Origin: Geodermatophilus obscurus DSM 43160
GTDB lineage: Bacteria; Actinomycetota; Actinomycetes; Mycobacteriales; Geodermatophilaceae
Assembly (NCBI RefSeq): GCF_000025345.1
Contig: NC_013757.1
Coordinates: 1,550,001-1,614,000, forward strand
Length of the DNA stretch: 64,000 nucleotides
Direction of reading: 5' to 3'
Shown: in pieces, positions 16,475-23,947 of the stretch
How positions within the stretch are numbered: the stretch's first letter is position 1
Layout: every line of letters starts with the position of its first letter
The notes under the pieces: generated by a model
What the model was told of the DNA's origin: nothing
Database searches by the model: none
Seen by the model: only the letters and a program-made list of their open reading frames with translations
Made by a program: the position numbers and the translations under genes

Positions 16475-16915
16475 CTACAGCCCGGCACCGCGCAACGGGT
16501 TGTCACTCCAGCGGTCGACCGCGCGGATGTAGCCGAGCACGACCGGCGACGTCGGGCCCAGCGACCGTGTGCGGCGATGGCAGACACCGGCGCACCAGTT
16601 CGATAGGCGACCGTCGCGCCACCGGCCGCAGGTTGTGCGAGGACGGCCATCGGCGGTCGCCACCACGGGCGGTGGCACTCCCTCCTCGTTGAGCCATTCA
16701 GCGATGGCGGTCGTGGTCGCGCCACCCTGGCGCAGCTCCGTGATGCGGTCGGCCACGTCGTCGGGGAGGACGCGCGGAGTGCCGATGCGAACCTTTTATG
16801 CTTTGGCGGCGGCCAGGCCGTCACGGGTTCGCTGCGAGATTGTCTCCCGCTCAAGCTCGGCGGCGGCGAGCAGGCCGTCTACGAAGAGCACGTCGCCTCG
16901 GAGACCGAAAGCACG
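16475..16915 (-). pseudogene. Resolvase-type serine recombinase fragment
   Basis: The minus strand reads LRGDVLFVDGLLAAAELERE, TISQRTRDGLAAAKA, then a stop (TAA). It continues VRIGTPRVLPDDVADRITEL and ATTTAIAEWLNEEGVPPP. This is the end of a resolvase catalytic domain, its helix E and the C-terminal HTH (compare the common ERxxISxRTRxGLAAAKARG). An in-frame stop replaces the usual ARG junction. The N-terminus with the catalytic serine is missing and is replaced by IS-like sequence at about 16905. It is inactive as it stands. Confidence 0.75.
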
Positions 16916-16990
16916 GCGGTGTAGGCGAGAGGATCGGACACGCCCACGACCTCGGTTTGGGGCATCCTCGAGAAGACGTCCCTCCTACCG
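16900..16990 (-). repeat. Diverged copy of an IS left end / transposase 5' segment
   Basis: Read on the minus strand, this segment (GGTAGGAGGGACGTC to GATCCTCTCGCCTACACCGC) aligns with about 17781-17871 (GGTAGGCGGGACGTC to GATCCTGTCAGCTACACCGC). The two are roughly two-thirds identical by eye. It abuts the truncated resolvase relic, so an IS insertion or recombination probably destroyed that gene. Confidence 0.5.
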
Positions 16991-17078
16991 GGGGTCCTGC
17001 GCCGTCTCCCCTCATGTGCTCCGCGTCAGCGTGCGTGTTGATCATGTGGTCCGGCCTTGCCGGGGAGACCTTGACCGC

Positions 17079-17459
17079 TCACTCAGGCTCGGCCACATAC
17101 ATCGTGTTCCCGTCGAGGTCCCAGAACTCGAACATCAACGGTGCTGTGGGCCAATCGAGGAGGTCGCCGACCCTCAGTCCGAGGTCGACGAGGCGGGCAT
17201 GCGCCGCACGGGCATTGGGGGTGATGAAGCGGATGCCGGTGTCGATGCCGGTGGGCAGTGCGTCGGTGGCTGCGATCACGCTCAGCGTGGTGCCTCCACC
17301 AGGTGGAGCCATGCCGATCCAGCGAAAGTCGACATTGACGTCCCCGTCGAACCGTGTCTCGAAACCGAGCTCCTCGAAGAGCCGCTTCGTGGCGTCCTGA
17401 TCCGACACGGGGATGGCGACCGTCGAGATCCTCGTGAGCGTGGCTGTCTGTGTGGTCAT
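17079..17459 (-). CDS. VOC (glyoxalase/bleomycin-resistance fold) family protein
   Basis: I chose ATG at 17459 (MTTQTATLTRIS); in-frame upstream starts exist but lack support. The 126-aa product has the two beta-alpha-beta halves of a VOC protein: STVAIPVSDQDATKRLFEEL, GFETRFDGDVNVDFRWIGMA, then DTGIRFITPNARAAHARLVD and MFEFWDLDGNTMYVAE. The DLDGN end motif is typical of single-domain VOC proteins annotated as bleomycin resistance or dioxygenase-like. Substrate unknown. It is bracketed by two IS-like fragments, so it was probably carried in with them. Confidence 0.85.
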   Translation of the reverse strand: MTTQTATLTRISTVAIPVSDQDATKRLFEELGFETRFDGDVNVDFRWIGMAPPGGGTTLSVIAATDALPTGIDTGIRFITPNARAAHARLVDLGLRVGDLLDWPTAPLMFEFWDLDGNTMYVAEPE

Positions 17460-17534
17460 GGTAGGTAGACGAGCGGGGAGCGCAGGGCTCATCGGAGCCA
17501 CTTCGTTTCGGCCGCCATCATCTACGCGCATCGA

Positions 17535-17826
17535 GGGTCACTGCCCGTGGGCGTCGGTCAGCCAGACCGCCGAGGACGTCGCTGCCCTCGTGCAGATACC
17601 GGTAGGCCGTCGAGCGGCCGATCCGGTGGTCGCAGGCCAGCCGGGTCCCGTTGAGGAACCAGCGCAGCATCAGCACCGCCTGCCGGTAGCAGCCCAGCGC
17701 CCGCCGCCGACCTCGGGTTCCCGGCGACGGCGCTCGGCGGCCAGGAGGCCCGACACGATCTGCACCGTCTCCTCATCAACCGGGAGCACGGCGGTGTAGC
17801 TGACAGGATCAGATACAGCAGGACCT
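17535..17826 (-). pseudogene. IS5-family transposase N-terminal fragment, frameshifted
   Basis: The minus strand reads DPVSYTAVLPVDEETVQIVS then GLLAAERRRR. After a frame change it continues GCYRQAVLMLRWFLNGTRLA, CDHRIGRSTAYRYLHEG and SDVL. The LRWFLNGTRLA...IGRSTAYRYLHEG segment is the HTH_Tnp_4-type N-terminus of actinobacterial IS5-like transposases. The DDE catalytic domain is absent. Its left end is repeated at 16900-16990. Confidence 0.65.
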
Positions 17827-17920
17827 CAGGTGGGAAGACGATCTGTGAGAGGACGTCCCGCCTACCGAGGTCGTGCGTCGTCTCCGGTCATCCGGCCGCC
17901 GTCGGCGTGTCCCGCCTGAC

Positions 17921-18193
17921 CTACCAACCCTCGGCTACTGGGAAAGGCTCAGTGACCGGAGAGCCGTCGTCCTTGGCCGCAGGCGCTATTTCGTGGTCCT
18001 CGTCCAGCCCTCCGGCCCGGTTCGCCGTCGGCGTCCTCGTCCACTCAACATCGAGGTCTGTATCGCCTGGCCTCAAGATCAACTTCTCTATTAGAGGTGC
18101 CCCAAGCATCTGAAAAATCTTGCGCGCCCACTTCGGATGTCGTGCCCGTTCACCCATGCACGCTTTTCGGAAGATGTCGTCACGGCATCTCAC
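17921..18193 (-). CDS. Hypothetical protein (up to 90 aa)
   Basis: ATG at 18193, or at 18157 (MGERAR). The sequence HPKWARKIFQMLGAPLIEKL then ILRPGDTDLDVEWTRTP looks like real protein with a helix followed by an acidic, extended tail. No family recognised. It lies between the IS relic and the integrase; a small gene next to the integrase could be an excisionase, but there is no HTH signature to support that. Confidence 0.4.
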   Translation of the reverse strand: MRCRDDIFRKACMGERARHPKWARKIFQMLGAPLIEKLILRPGDTDLDVEWTRTPTANRAGGLDEDHEIAPAAKDDGSPVTEPFPVAEGW

Positions 18194-18301
18194 CGCTCAG
18201 AATCGCTCTCAGCTTGCCTCTGCCGGGCGTTCATAGAGTCCCCCGCCCAATCGCCTTGCCTCGTTTTTTGCGAAGCTCCCAGAGGCGCTGAGGGCGAAGT
18301 G

Positions 18302-19234
18302 TCAGAGCTGGTCGCCCAGCGCCATTCGTCGGTGCGCGTCCCTCGCTCTCTCATCGGCGGTGGACGCGGCGTACCGGCGCAGCATCTGAGGTGACCGCCA
18401 GCCCATGAGGCGCATCAGGTCCGTCTCCGACCCACCGTTGGCTCCCCACCGGTGCGCAGCGGTGTGCCGGAACTGGTGGGCGTGCAGGTTCGCGATGCCG
18501 ATTTGCCTGCCGCGCCGACGCAGCATGAGGGTCACGCCGCTGTAGCCGAGCACGCCCCGGTCCTTCTCCGCCAGCCACAGCTCCGGCCGGGACGCGTGGG
18601 CGCTCCGCTCCCGCACTCGGAGGTACCGGCCCATCGCCTGGGCGGTGCGGGCACCGAACGGCACCACCCGGATCCTCGACCCTTTGCCCAGCACGCGGAT
18701 GGACTGGTCGGTGAGGTCCACGTCCTCAAACTTCAGTCCGGACAGCTCGCCTAGACGGCACCCGGTGTCGGTGAACAGCCGGATCAAGGCATTGTCTCGA
18801 CGGCCTGTGAACGTCTTGCCACAGCACGTAGCCAAAAGTTGACGAAGCTGTTCTTCCGTCAGCACCGGCACCGGTGTCTCTGGTGCGGTGGGTGCGCGCA
18901 TGCCCGCCATCGGGGACTTCTCGATCTCCTCCTCGCGTACCATCCACCCGAAGAACTGCTGCAGCGCCCGGTACACGAGGTTCCGCGTGCCCGGACTCCA
19001 GGTCTCGCTCATGTCTGCCAGGAACGCCATCACGTCCTGCCTGCGGATCCGGGTGGGGCCACCCCGCTGCATGTCCACGCACCACGCGCCCAGTCTGTTC
19101 ACCGCCCGCAGGTACACCCTCTGGGTGTTCACGGACTTCCCCTCGGCGCGCATGGAGATGGCGAAGTCGCGCCGGAGTGCTGCCCATTCCTGTTCCATGG
19201 CGCGGACTGTTACCTGCTCACTGGCCACCGTCAA
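18302..19234 (-). CDS. int: Tyrosine recombinase / integrase of the element
   Basis: The 310-aa protein has a SAM-like N-terminal core-binding domain (residues 15-105: [20 protein letters not shown]) and a catalytic domain from about 122. Catalytic residues visible are R160 (TGCRLGEL), K184 (VLGKGS), H253 and R256 (HQFRHTAAH), W279 (MGWRS) and Y288 (MLRRYAAS), so all six positions are present. The gene ends toward the element interior, and its start lies 52 bp from the right att repeat, the usual int-attP layout. It should catalyse integration into and excision from tRNA-Arg. No excisionase gene is certain. Confidence 0.93.
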   Translation of the reverse strand: MTVASEQVTVRAMEQEWAALRRDFAISMRAEGKSVNTQRVYLRAVNRLGAWCVDMQRGGPTRIRRQDVMAFLADMSETWSPGTRNLVYRALQQFFGWMVREEEIEKSPMAGMRAPTAPETPVPVLTEEQLRQLLATCCGKTFTGRRDNALIRLFTDTGCRLGELSGLKFEDVDLTDQSIRVLGKGSRIRVVPFGARTAQAMGRYLRVRERSAHASRPELWLAEKDRGVLGYSGVTLMLRRRGRQIGIANLHAHQFRHTAAHRWGANGGSETDLMRLMGWRSPQMLRRYAASTADERARDAHRRMALGDQL

Positions 19235-19285
19235 CCGCCAGCGCGCTGCGCTCGGCTAGTCGAAACCGCAGGTCAGACCCACACT

Positions 19286-19336
19286 GCGCGCCCGGCAGGG
19301 ATCGAACCTGCGACCAAGTGCTTAGAAGGCACCTGC
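19286..19336 (-). repeat. Right attachment repeat within intact tRNA-Arg
   Basis: This 51-bp sequence is identical to 985-1035. It covers the 3' part of the tRNA gene, so integration regenerated a complete tRNA at this end. Confidence 0.95.
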
Positions 19337-19359
19337 TCTATCCGCTGAGCTACGGGCGC
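19287..19359 (-). tRNA. tRNA-Arg(TCT)
   Basis: A 73-nt gene whose acceptor stem pairs GCGCCCG (5', 19359-19353) with CGGGCGC (19294-19288). The discriminator is G at 19287. There is a standard D arm (GCTCAGCGGATAGAGC), anticodon loop CTTCTAA with anticodon TCT at 19326-19324, and T loop TTCGATC. CCA is not encoded. It reads AGA codons. It is the integration target of the element to its left. Confidence 0.97.
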
Positions 19360-19550
19360 TCGCGCTCCGATCATCGCACCCGTTGCGGCACCCCACCGGA
19401 GCCCGGGGCGAGCCCACGTGTCCGCCGGGGTCGCTCGGGGGAGAGGACGATGCCGGTGCATCACCCCTTCGGGGGCTGCGGCGGACGACGCCTGCTGTCG
19501 ATGAGACGGCGGGGGCCTTCGAGCCCGACGGCTCGAGAGGAAGGGACGAG

Positions 19551-20996
19551 ATGCGCGCCCGCAGGTCGCGAGTGGTCACGGTGGCAGTGGGGGTCGCCCT
19601 GCTCGTCGGCGCGCAGGTCGGGGGAAGCGACCGCGGCGCCGTCCCGCCCGCCGAAGCAGCCACCGGGCCAACGCTGCGGTGGTGGCTCACGACGGGCCCC
19701 GGGGAGGCCCTCCTCTCTCCGCAGCGGACGACGGCCTTCGGCAGGGACCGCACCGGCACCGGAGCGGTCACGGTCGGGGAGGAGCCGGGACAGGAGGTCG
19801 TGGGTGTGGGGGCCGCGCTGACCGAGTCCTCCGCCGTCCTGCTGGGCGGGCTTCCCCCCGCGGCACGCCACGAGACGCTGCGGCAGCTGTTCGACCCAGC
19901 GACCGGCGCCGGGATCAGCGTGCTCCGCGTGCCGCTGGGCGCCAGCGACTTCGCCCTCGACGACCACACCTACGACGACGTCCCGCCGGGCGAGACCGAC
20001 GAGGACCTGAGTTCGTTCTCCATCGACCCGGCGCGGCGTTACGTGCTCCCCGTGCTGTCCGAAGCGCTCGCCGTCAACCCGGCCGTCCGGGTCGTCCTCA
20101 CGCCGTGGAGTGCGCCGGCGTGGATGAAGACCTCGGGGACGACGCACGGCGGGCGGCTCGGCCCGGTGCGCGAGGACGTCTACGCCGACTACCTCGTGCG
20201 CGCGGTCGCGGACCTCCGCGCCGCCGGCGCGCCGGTGGTGGCACTGACTCTGGCCAACGAGCCCGGACACGAGGACGCCGGCTACCCGAGCATGCTGGTG
20301 GACGCTGGGCAGCAGGAGCGCCTGGCGATCGCCGTCCGCGCCCGGCTGGACGGAGCCGGGCTCGGCGACGTCGACGTCCTGGCCCACGACCACAACTGGG
20401 ACGACACGGCCACACCGGTGTCCCTGCTCACCGGTCCGGCGGCCGATGCGTACGCCGGAGCGGCCTTCCACTGCTACGGCGGGGACGTCTCCGCGCAGTC
20501 GGCCGTGGCGGCCGCCGTACCGTCCACCCGGATCTGGACCACCGAGTGCTCGGGTGGGACCTGGTCGACGTCCTGGAGCGGGGACCTCCGGTGGGGAGCC
20601 CGGCACGTCCTGATCGGCGGCTTCCGGAACTCCTCGGCGGCGGTCCTGTGGTGGAACCTCGCGCTCGACCCGGACGGCGGGCCCACCAACGGTGGCTGCA
20701 CGAACTGCCGCGGCGTCCTCACCGTCGACCCCGCGACCGGCAGCGTGACCCCGTCGGTGGAGTACTGGCTGCTGTCCCACGCCGGCCGCTTCGTCCCCCG
20801 CGGGTCGGTGCGGCTGCCCACGCCCGAGCGCACCGCAGCCGGGGTCGAGTCGGTCGCCTTCCGCACCCCGTCCGGTGGGCACGTCCTGCTCCTGCTCAAC
20901 GACGCCGGCGAGGCGCGGCGGGTCCCCGTCCGCTGGGCCGGCCGGTCCGCCGTCCTGGAGGTGCCTGCGGGCGGCCTGGTGACCGCGACCTGGTGA
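19551..20996 (+). CDS. Secreted glycoside hydrolase family 30 enzyme
   Basis: ATG at 19551 (MRARRSR) with AGGAAGGGA just upstream; 481 aa. Residues 9-36 are a Sec signal peptide (VVTVAVGVALLVGAQVGG, cleavage near AEAA). The catalytic (beta/alpha)8 domain has VGVGAALTESSAVLL, LTPWSAPAWMKT, LANEPGHED with acid/base E237, and IWTTECSGG with nucleophile E332. A C-terminal beta domain ends VLEVPAGGLVTATW. GH30 members include glucosylceramidases, beta-1,6-glucanases and xylanases; the subfamily cannot be fixed here. It is monocistronic, directly downstream of the tRNA locus, and secreted to act on extracellular glycans or glycolipids. Confidence 0.9.
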   Translation: MRARRSRVVTVAVGVALLVGAQVGGSDRGAVPPAEAATGPTLRWWLTTGPGEALLSPQRTTAFGRDRTGTGAVTVGEEPGQEVVGVGAALTESSAVLLGGLPPAARHETLRQLFDPATGAGISVLRVPLGASDFALDDHTYDDVPPGETDEDLSSFSIDPARRYVLPVLSEALAVNPAVRVVLTPWSAPAWMKTSGTTHGGRLGPVREDVYADYLVRAVADLRAAGAPVVALTLANEPGHEDAGYPSMLVDAGQQERLAIAVRARLDGAGLGDVDVLAHDHNWDDTATPVSLLTGPAADAYAGAAFHCYGGDVSAQSAVAAAVPSTRIWTTECSGGTWSTSWSGDLRWGARHVLIGGFRNSSAAVLWWNLALDPDGGPTNGGCTNCRGVLTVDPATGSVTPSVEYWLLSHAGRFVPRGSVRLPTPERTAAGVESVAFRTPSGGHVLLLLNDAGEARRVPVRWAGRSAVLEVPAGGLVTATW

Positions 20997-21000
20997 CGCC

Positions 21001-21273
21001 TCAGCCCTCGACGACCGTCCGCAGGTCGGCGACGAGCGGCGCGAGGGCGGCCGGTGGAACGCCCTGCTGCAGCGCCTCCTCGATCCGGCGGGCGATCTCC
21101 GACCCCGCGGGGCGCCCGTAGCTGCCGAGGGACCCGGCCAGGTTGTGCGCCACCCGCAGCGCCTCCTCCCGCGGCACGCCGGGGTCCCCCTCGGCGTGAG
21201 CCCGCAGCAGCTCCACCCGCTGGTCGACCAGAGGGCGGAACCGCTCCCACAACCTGGCGACGGCGTCGCTCAC
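21001..21273 (-). CDS. HPt phosphotransfer domain protein
   Basis: GTG at 21273 overlaps the stop of the upstream GT2 fusion gene (GTGA); 90 aa. All-helical, with EALRVAHNLAGSLGSYGRPA, the HPt motif whose histidine in AHNLAG accepts phosphate. It is the last gene of the overlapping four-gene signalling operon and would shuttle phosphate between the kinase and the receiver domains upstream. Confidence 0.85.
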   Translation of the reverse strand: MSDAVARLWERFRPLVDQRVELLRAHAEGDPGVPREEALRVAHNLAGSLGSYGRPAGSEIARRIEEALQQGVPPAALAPLVADLRTVVEG

Positions 21274-23582
21274 GACGCGCTCTTCTCCGAGGCCGCGGGC
21301 GCCGCTCGGGGCGTCACCTTCCACTCCCGCTCGCCGGAGAACTCCTTGAGCTGCGCCACCCGCGCGATGACGTTCTTGAACTCCGTGTAGAAGAACGACG
21401 ACACCACGAGGTAGCGCAGGAACCACCACCGCTGCCGCCGGATCTCCGGGACGGCCAGCTTACGGGCGAAGAAGGCCTGGCCCGGGCCGACCGAGGCGGT
21501 GAACAGGGTGGTGAGCACGAACAGCGGCACCAGCCAGTCCAGCCGGCCCAGACCGCCGTCCCGCCAGGCCAGGAAGGCGATGATCGGGATCATCTGCAGC
21601 GAGATCCACGGGTAGACCTCCCGCCAGCCGAGCAGGAAGCTCATGCCGAGCTTCTGCCGCAGTGACAGCGCCGGCGAGCGCCAGGCCAGCGGCAGGTGCT
21701 TCATCGACACCTGGAACCACCCCTGCGCCCAGCGCATCCGCTGGTTCCACACCGCCTTCAGCGTGGTGGGCCCGAGTTCCCGGGACACCAGGTGCGGGTC
21801 CGAGGCGATCCGTCCCCCGGCTTCGACGACCCTCAGGCTCGAGTCGATGTCCTCGGTGAGCATCGAGCCGTGCATGCGGATGCGGCGCAGCAGGTCGGTG
21901 CGCCAGTAGCCGTTGGACCCGCCGAAGATGCCGAACCGGTGCAGCCGGGCGCGGCCCGGGTGGCTCACCGCGTAGATCGACTCGAACTCGACGGCGATGG
22001 TGCGTGCCATCCAGGACGCGTCGCCGTTGCGGATCACGCAGTGGCCCTGGACGACGTCGTAGCCGTGCGACAGCCACCGCCACGCCCGCCGGTAGGAGCC
22101 CGGGTCGGGGTGGTGGTCGGCGTCGAAGACACCGACGAACTCCCCGGTCACCTCGGCCAGCGCCGCGTTCACGTTCTGGGCCTTGGAGGTCGAGTCGAGC
22201 ACCTTGAACGGGACCAGGCGCGGGTCCTTTCGGGCCAGGTCGGCCAGCGTCTCCTCGACCGGGAGGGGCCGCGGGGTGTTGTAGGCGAGGATGACCTGCA
22301 GCTCACCGGGATAGTCCAGCCGCAGGAACGACTCGACGGTCTCCACCACCGTCGCGGCCTCGTTGGGCAGGTAGGCGGCGATGACCGCGGACGCGCGCGG
22401 GTAGGGGGCCGCGGGTTCCTCGGGCGGCTGGTCGGGACGGAGCGCCAGTAACCCCTCGGCCCAGATCGAGGCCGCGGTCACCACCAGCGCCACGACCACG
22501 ATCGGGTAGGTCACGCCGCTGATGTCCACCCCCACCGCGTGGAGACCCAGGTGGACGAAGAAGGGCAGGACGACGCCGAGGACGAGGGTGAGCACCACCT
22601 GCAGCGGCGTCCGCAGCCGCGCCCGCAGCCGGGGTCCGGCGCGGTGGCGGCCTCTTTCGCTCCGGGCGGTGGCCTCGAGGTCCGGAGTCCAGCGGACCGG
22701 CCGCAGGTCCAGGTGCGACCAGGCCGCGTCGGCGGCCAGCGCGGCCCGGTCCAGCAGCACCTGAGCGGGTTCCGGGCCGAGCGCGGTCCACCCGATCACC
22801 GGGGTGACCTGCACCCGGTCCCCCGCGACGGTCAGCCGATCCCCGGCCATGCGCGCGGAGAGCTCGTCGAGGCGGGCGCGGGTCGCGTCCTCGTCGGTCT
22901 CGGGCATGAGGACGACGAACCGTCCCGCGGAGTCCCGGCCGACCTGCTCGAGCGGTCCGGCGTCCGGAGCCAGCCGCGCGGTGACCTGCAGCGCCAGCTC
23001 GTCATCGCCCCGGGGGCCGAACCGCGAGCGGAGCATCCCGCGCTCGGCGACGTCCAGGACCGCCACCGCGGCCGGGCGGCCGGTGCGCCGTCCGCGCACC
23101 GCCTCCCGGTCGATCTCCTCGAGGACCCGTGCCGGGCTGAGCAGCCCGGTGCGCACGTCGTGCACCAGCTCGTCCACGGGAACGGGCGGGCGGGCGACCT
23201 TGGCGAGCACCCGGCCCACCAGTTCGTCGAGGTCGAACGGCTTGCGGACGTAGTCATCCGCACCGAGCCGGAGGCCGGTCAGGACGTCGTCCCGCTGGGA
23301 TCGGGAGCTGAGGAACACCAGCGGGACCCGGCGGGTCGCAGGCTCGGCGCGCAGCCGGCTCACCAGCGCGAACCCGTCCATGCCGGGCATGTTCACGTCC
23401 GAGACCACGACGTCCGGCACGGCCTCGGCCAGGCGATCGAGGGCCTCGTGGCCGTCGGCAGCCGTCACCACGGTGAGCCCGGCGGACTCCAGGCCCGCCC
23501 TCACCAGCTCGGCCACCATCTCGTCGTCGTCGACGACGAGCGCCGTACGCCCCGTTCCGGCGGGCGAGGTCACGAGGACCAC
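21270..23582 (-). CDS. REC-degenerate GGDEF-glycosyltransferase 2 fusion
   Basis: The 770-aa protein has three parts. A receiver domain occupies residues 12-128, with phosphoacceptor D62 in SDVNMPGMD and K114. A degenerate GGDEF-like domain spans about 140-290, with GRDSAGRFVVLMPE where the active-site loop should be. Two membrane helices (about 327-348 and 359-378) precede a family 2 glycosyltransferase domain with FDADHHPD (D487, D489), LTEDID and QRMRW (614-618), then more membrane helices. This is the cellulose/hyaluronan synthase-like processive architecture, so it probably makes and exports a beta-linked polysaccharide. The fused receiver implies direct control by the kinase encoded upstream. 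The start overlaps the response regulator gene by 13 bp. Confidence 0.9.
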   Translation of the reverse strand: MVLVTSPAGTGRTALVVDDDEMVAELVRAGLESAGLTVVTAADGHEALDRLAEAVPDVVVSDVNMPGMDGFALVSRLRAEPATRRVPLVFLSSRSQRDDVLTGLRLGADDYVRKPFDLDELVGRVLAKVARPPVPVDELVHDVRTGLLSPARVLEEIDREAVRGRRTGRPAAVAVLDVAERGMLRSRFGPRGDDELALQVTARLAPDAGPLEQVGRDSAGRFVVLMPETDEDATRARLDELSARMAGDRLTVAGDRVQVTPVIGWTALGPEPAQVLLDRAALAADAAWSHLDLRPVRWTPDLEATARSERGRHRAGPRLRARLRTPLQVVLTLVLGVVLPFFVHLGLHAVGVDISGVTYPIVVVALVVTAASIWAEGLLALRPDQPPEEPAAPYPRASAVIAAYLPNEAATVVETVESFLRLDYPGELQVILAYNTPRPLPVEETLADLARKDPRLVPFKVLDSTSKAQNVNAALAEVTGEFVGVFDADHHPDPGSYRRAWRWLSHGYDVVQGHCVIRNGDASWMARTIAVEFESIYAVSHPGRARLHRFGIFGGSNGYWRTDLLRRIRMHGSMLTEDIDSSLRVVEAGGRIASDPHLVSRELGPTTLKAVWNQRMRWAQGWFQVSMKHLPLAWRSPALSLRQKLGMSFLLGWREVYPWISLQMIPIIAFLAWRDGGLGRLDWLVPLFVLTTLFTASVGPGQAFFARKLAVPEIRRQRWWFLRYLVVSSFFYTEFKNVIARVAQLKEFSGEREWKVTPRAAPAASEKSAS

Positions 23583-23947
23583 CCCAGGGCTTGGTCCACC
23601 TGCTGCGGGAGGGTCATCGGGTCGAAGGGCTTGGACAGGACCGTGACGACGTCGAGTTCGAGCAGCTGGGTGAGCTGTGCCTCCTGCACGCTCGCGGTGA
23701 GGAAGAGGACCGGCACGGTGGCCCCGACGCGTCCCGACCGCAGGGCCGCCAGAGTCGCCGGACCGTCCATGCCGGGCATCTGCACGTCGAGCAGCACGGC
23801 GTCAGGCCGAACCTCCTCGACCAGCGCTGCAGCGGCGGCCCCGGAGTCGGCCACCACGACGTGGTGGCCACCGACGAGTTCGAGCCCGAGCCGCGCCAGC
23901 TCGCGGATGTCGGGTTCGTCGTCGACCACGAGGATCGTCCTGCTCAC
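23570..23947 (-). CDS. Single-domain response regulator
   Basis: GTG at 23947 overlaps the kinase stop by 4 nt; 125 aa, CheY-like with no output domain. Conserved residues: DDEPDIRE acidic pair, phosphoacceptor D54 in LLDVQMPGMDG, T in LFLTAS and K in LSKPFD. In this operon it is likely an intermediate in a phosphorelay. Confidence 0.93.
   Translation of the reverse strand: MSRTILVVDDEPDIRELARLGLELVGGHHVVVADSGAAAAALVEEVRPDAVLLDVQMPGMDGPATLAALRSGRVGATVPVLFLTASVQEAQLTQLLELDVVTVLSKPFDPMTLPQQVDQALGWSS

Larger units (their letters stand above)
985..19336. mobile_element. 18.3 kb integrative element in tRNA-Arg(TCT) with defence-type cargo
   Basis: The two ends are identical 51-bp direct repeats (985-1035 and 19286-19336) that correspond to the 3' part of the tRNA-Arg gene. 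The right copy completes an intact tRNA and the left copy is an orphan fragment. A tyrosine integrase lies 52 bp from the right copy. Inside are replication-type genes (Prim-Pol, AAA ATPase), an iteron-like cluster, Mrr, a DUF4062/membrane-protein pair and recombinase relics. The layout resembles actinomycete integrative and conjugative elements (AICE, pSAM2-like) or phage-satellite-like islands. However, I see no FtsK/TraB translocase, relaxase or capsid gene. Segments around 1700-4900 and 14560-16080 are visibly richer in A/T than the chromosome. None of the chromosomal GGACCCCGTCC repeats were seen inside it. Confidence 0.92.
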
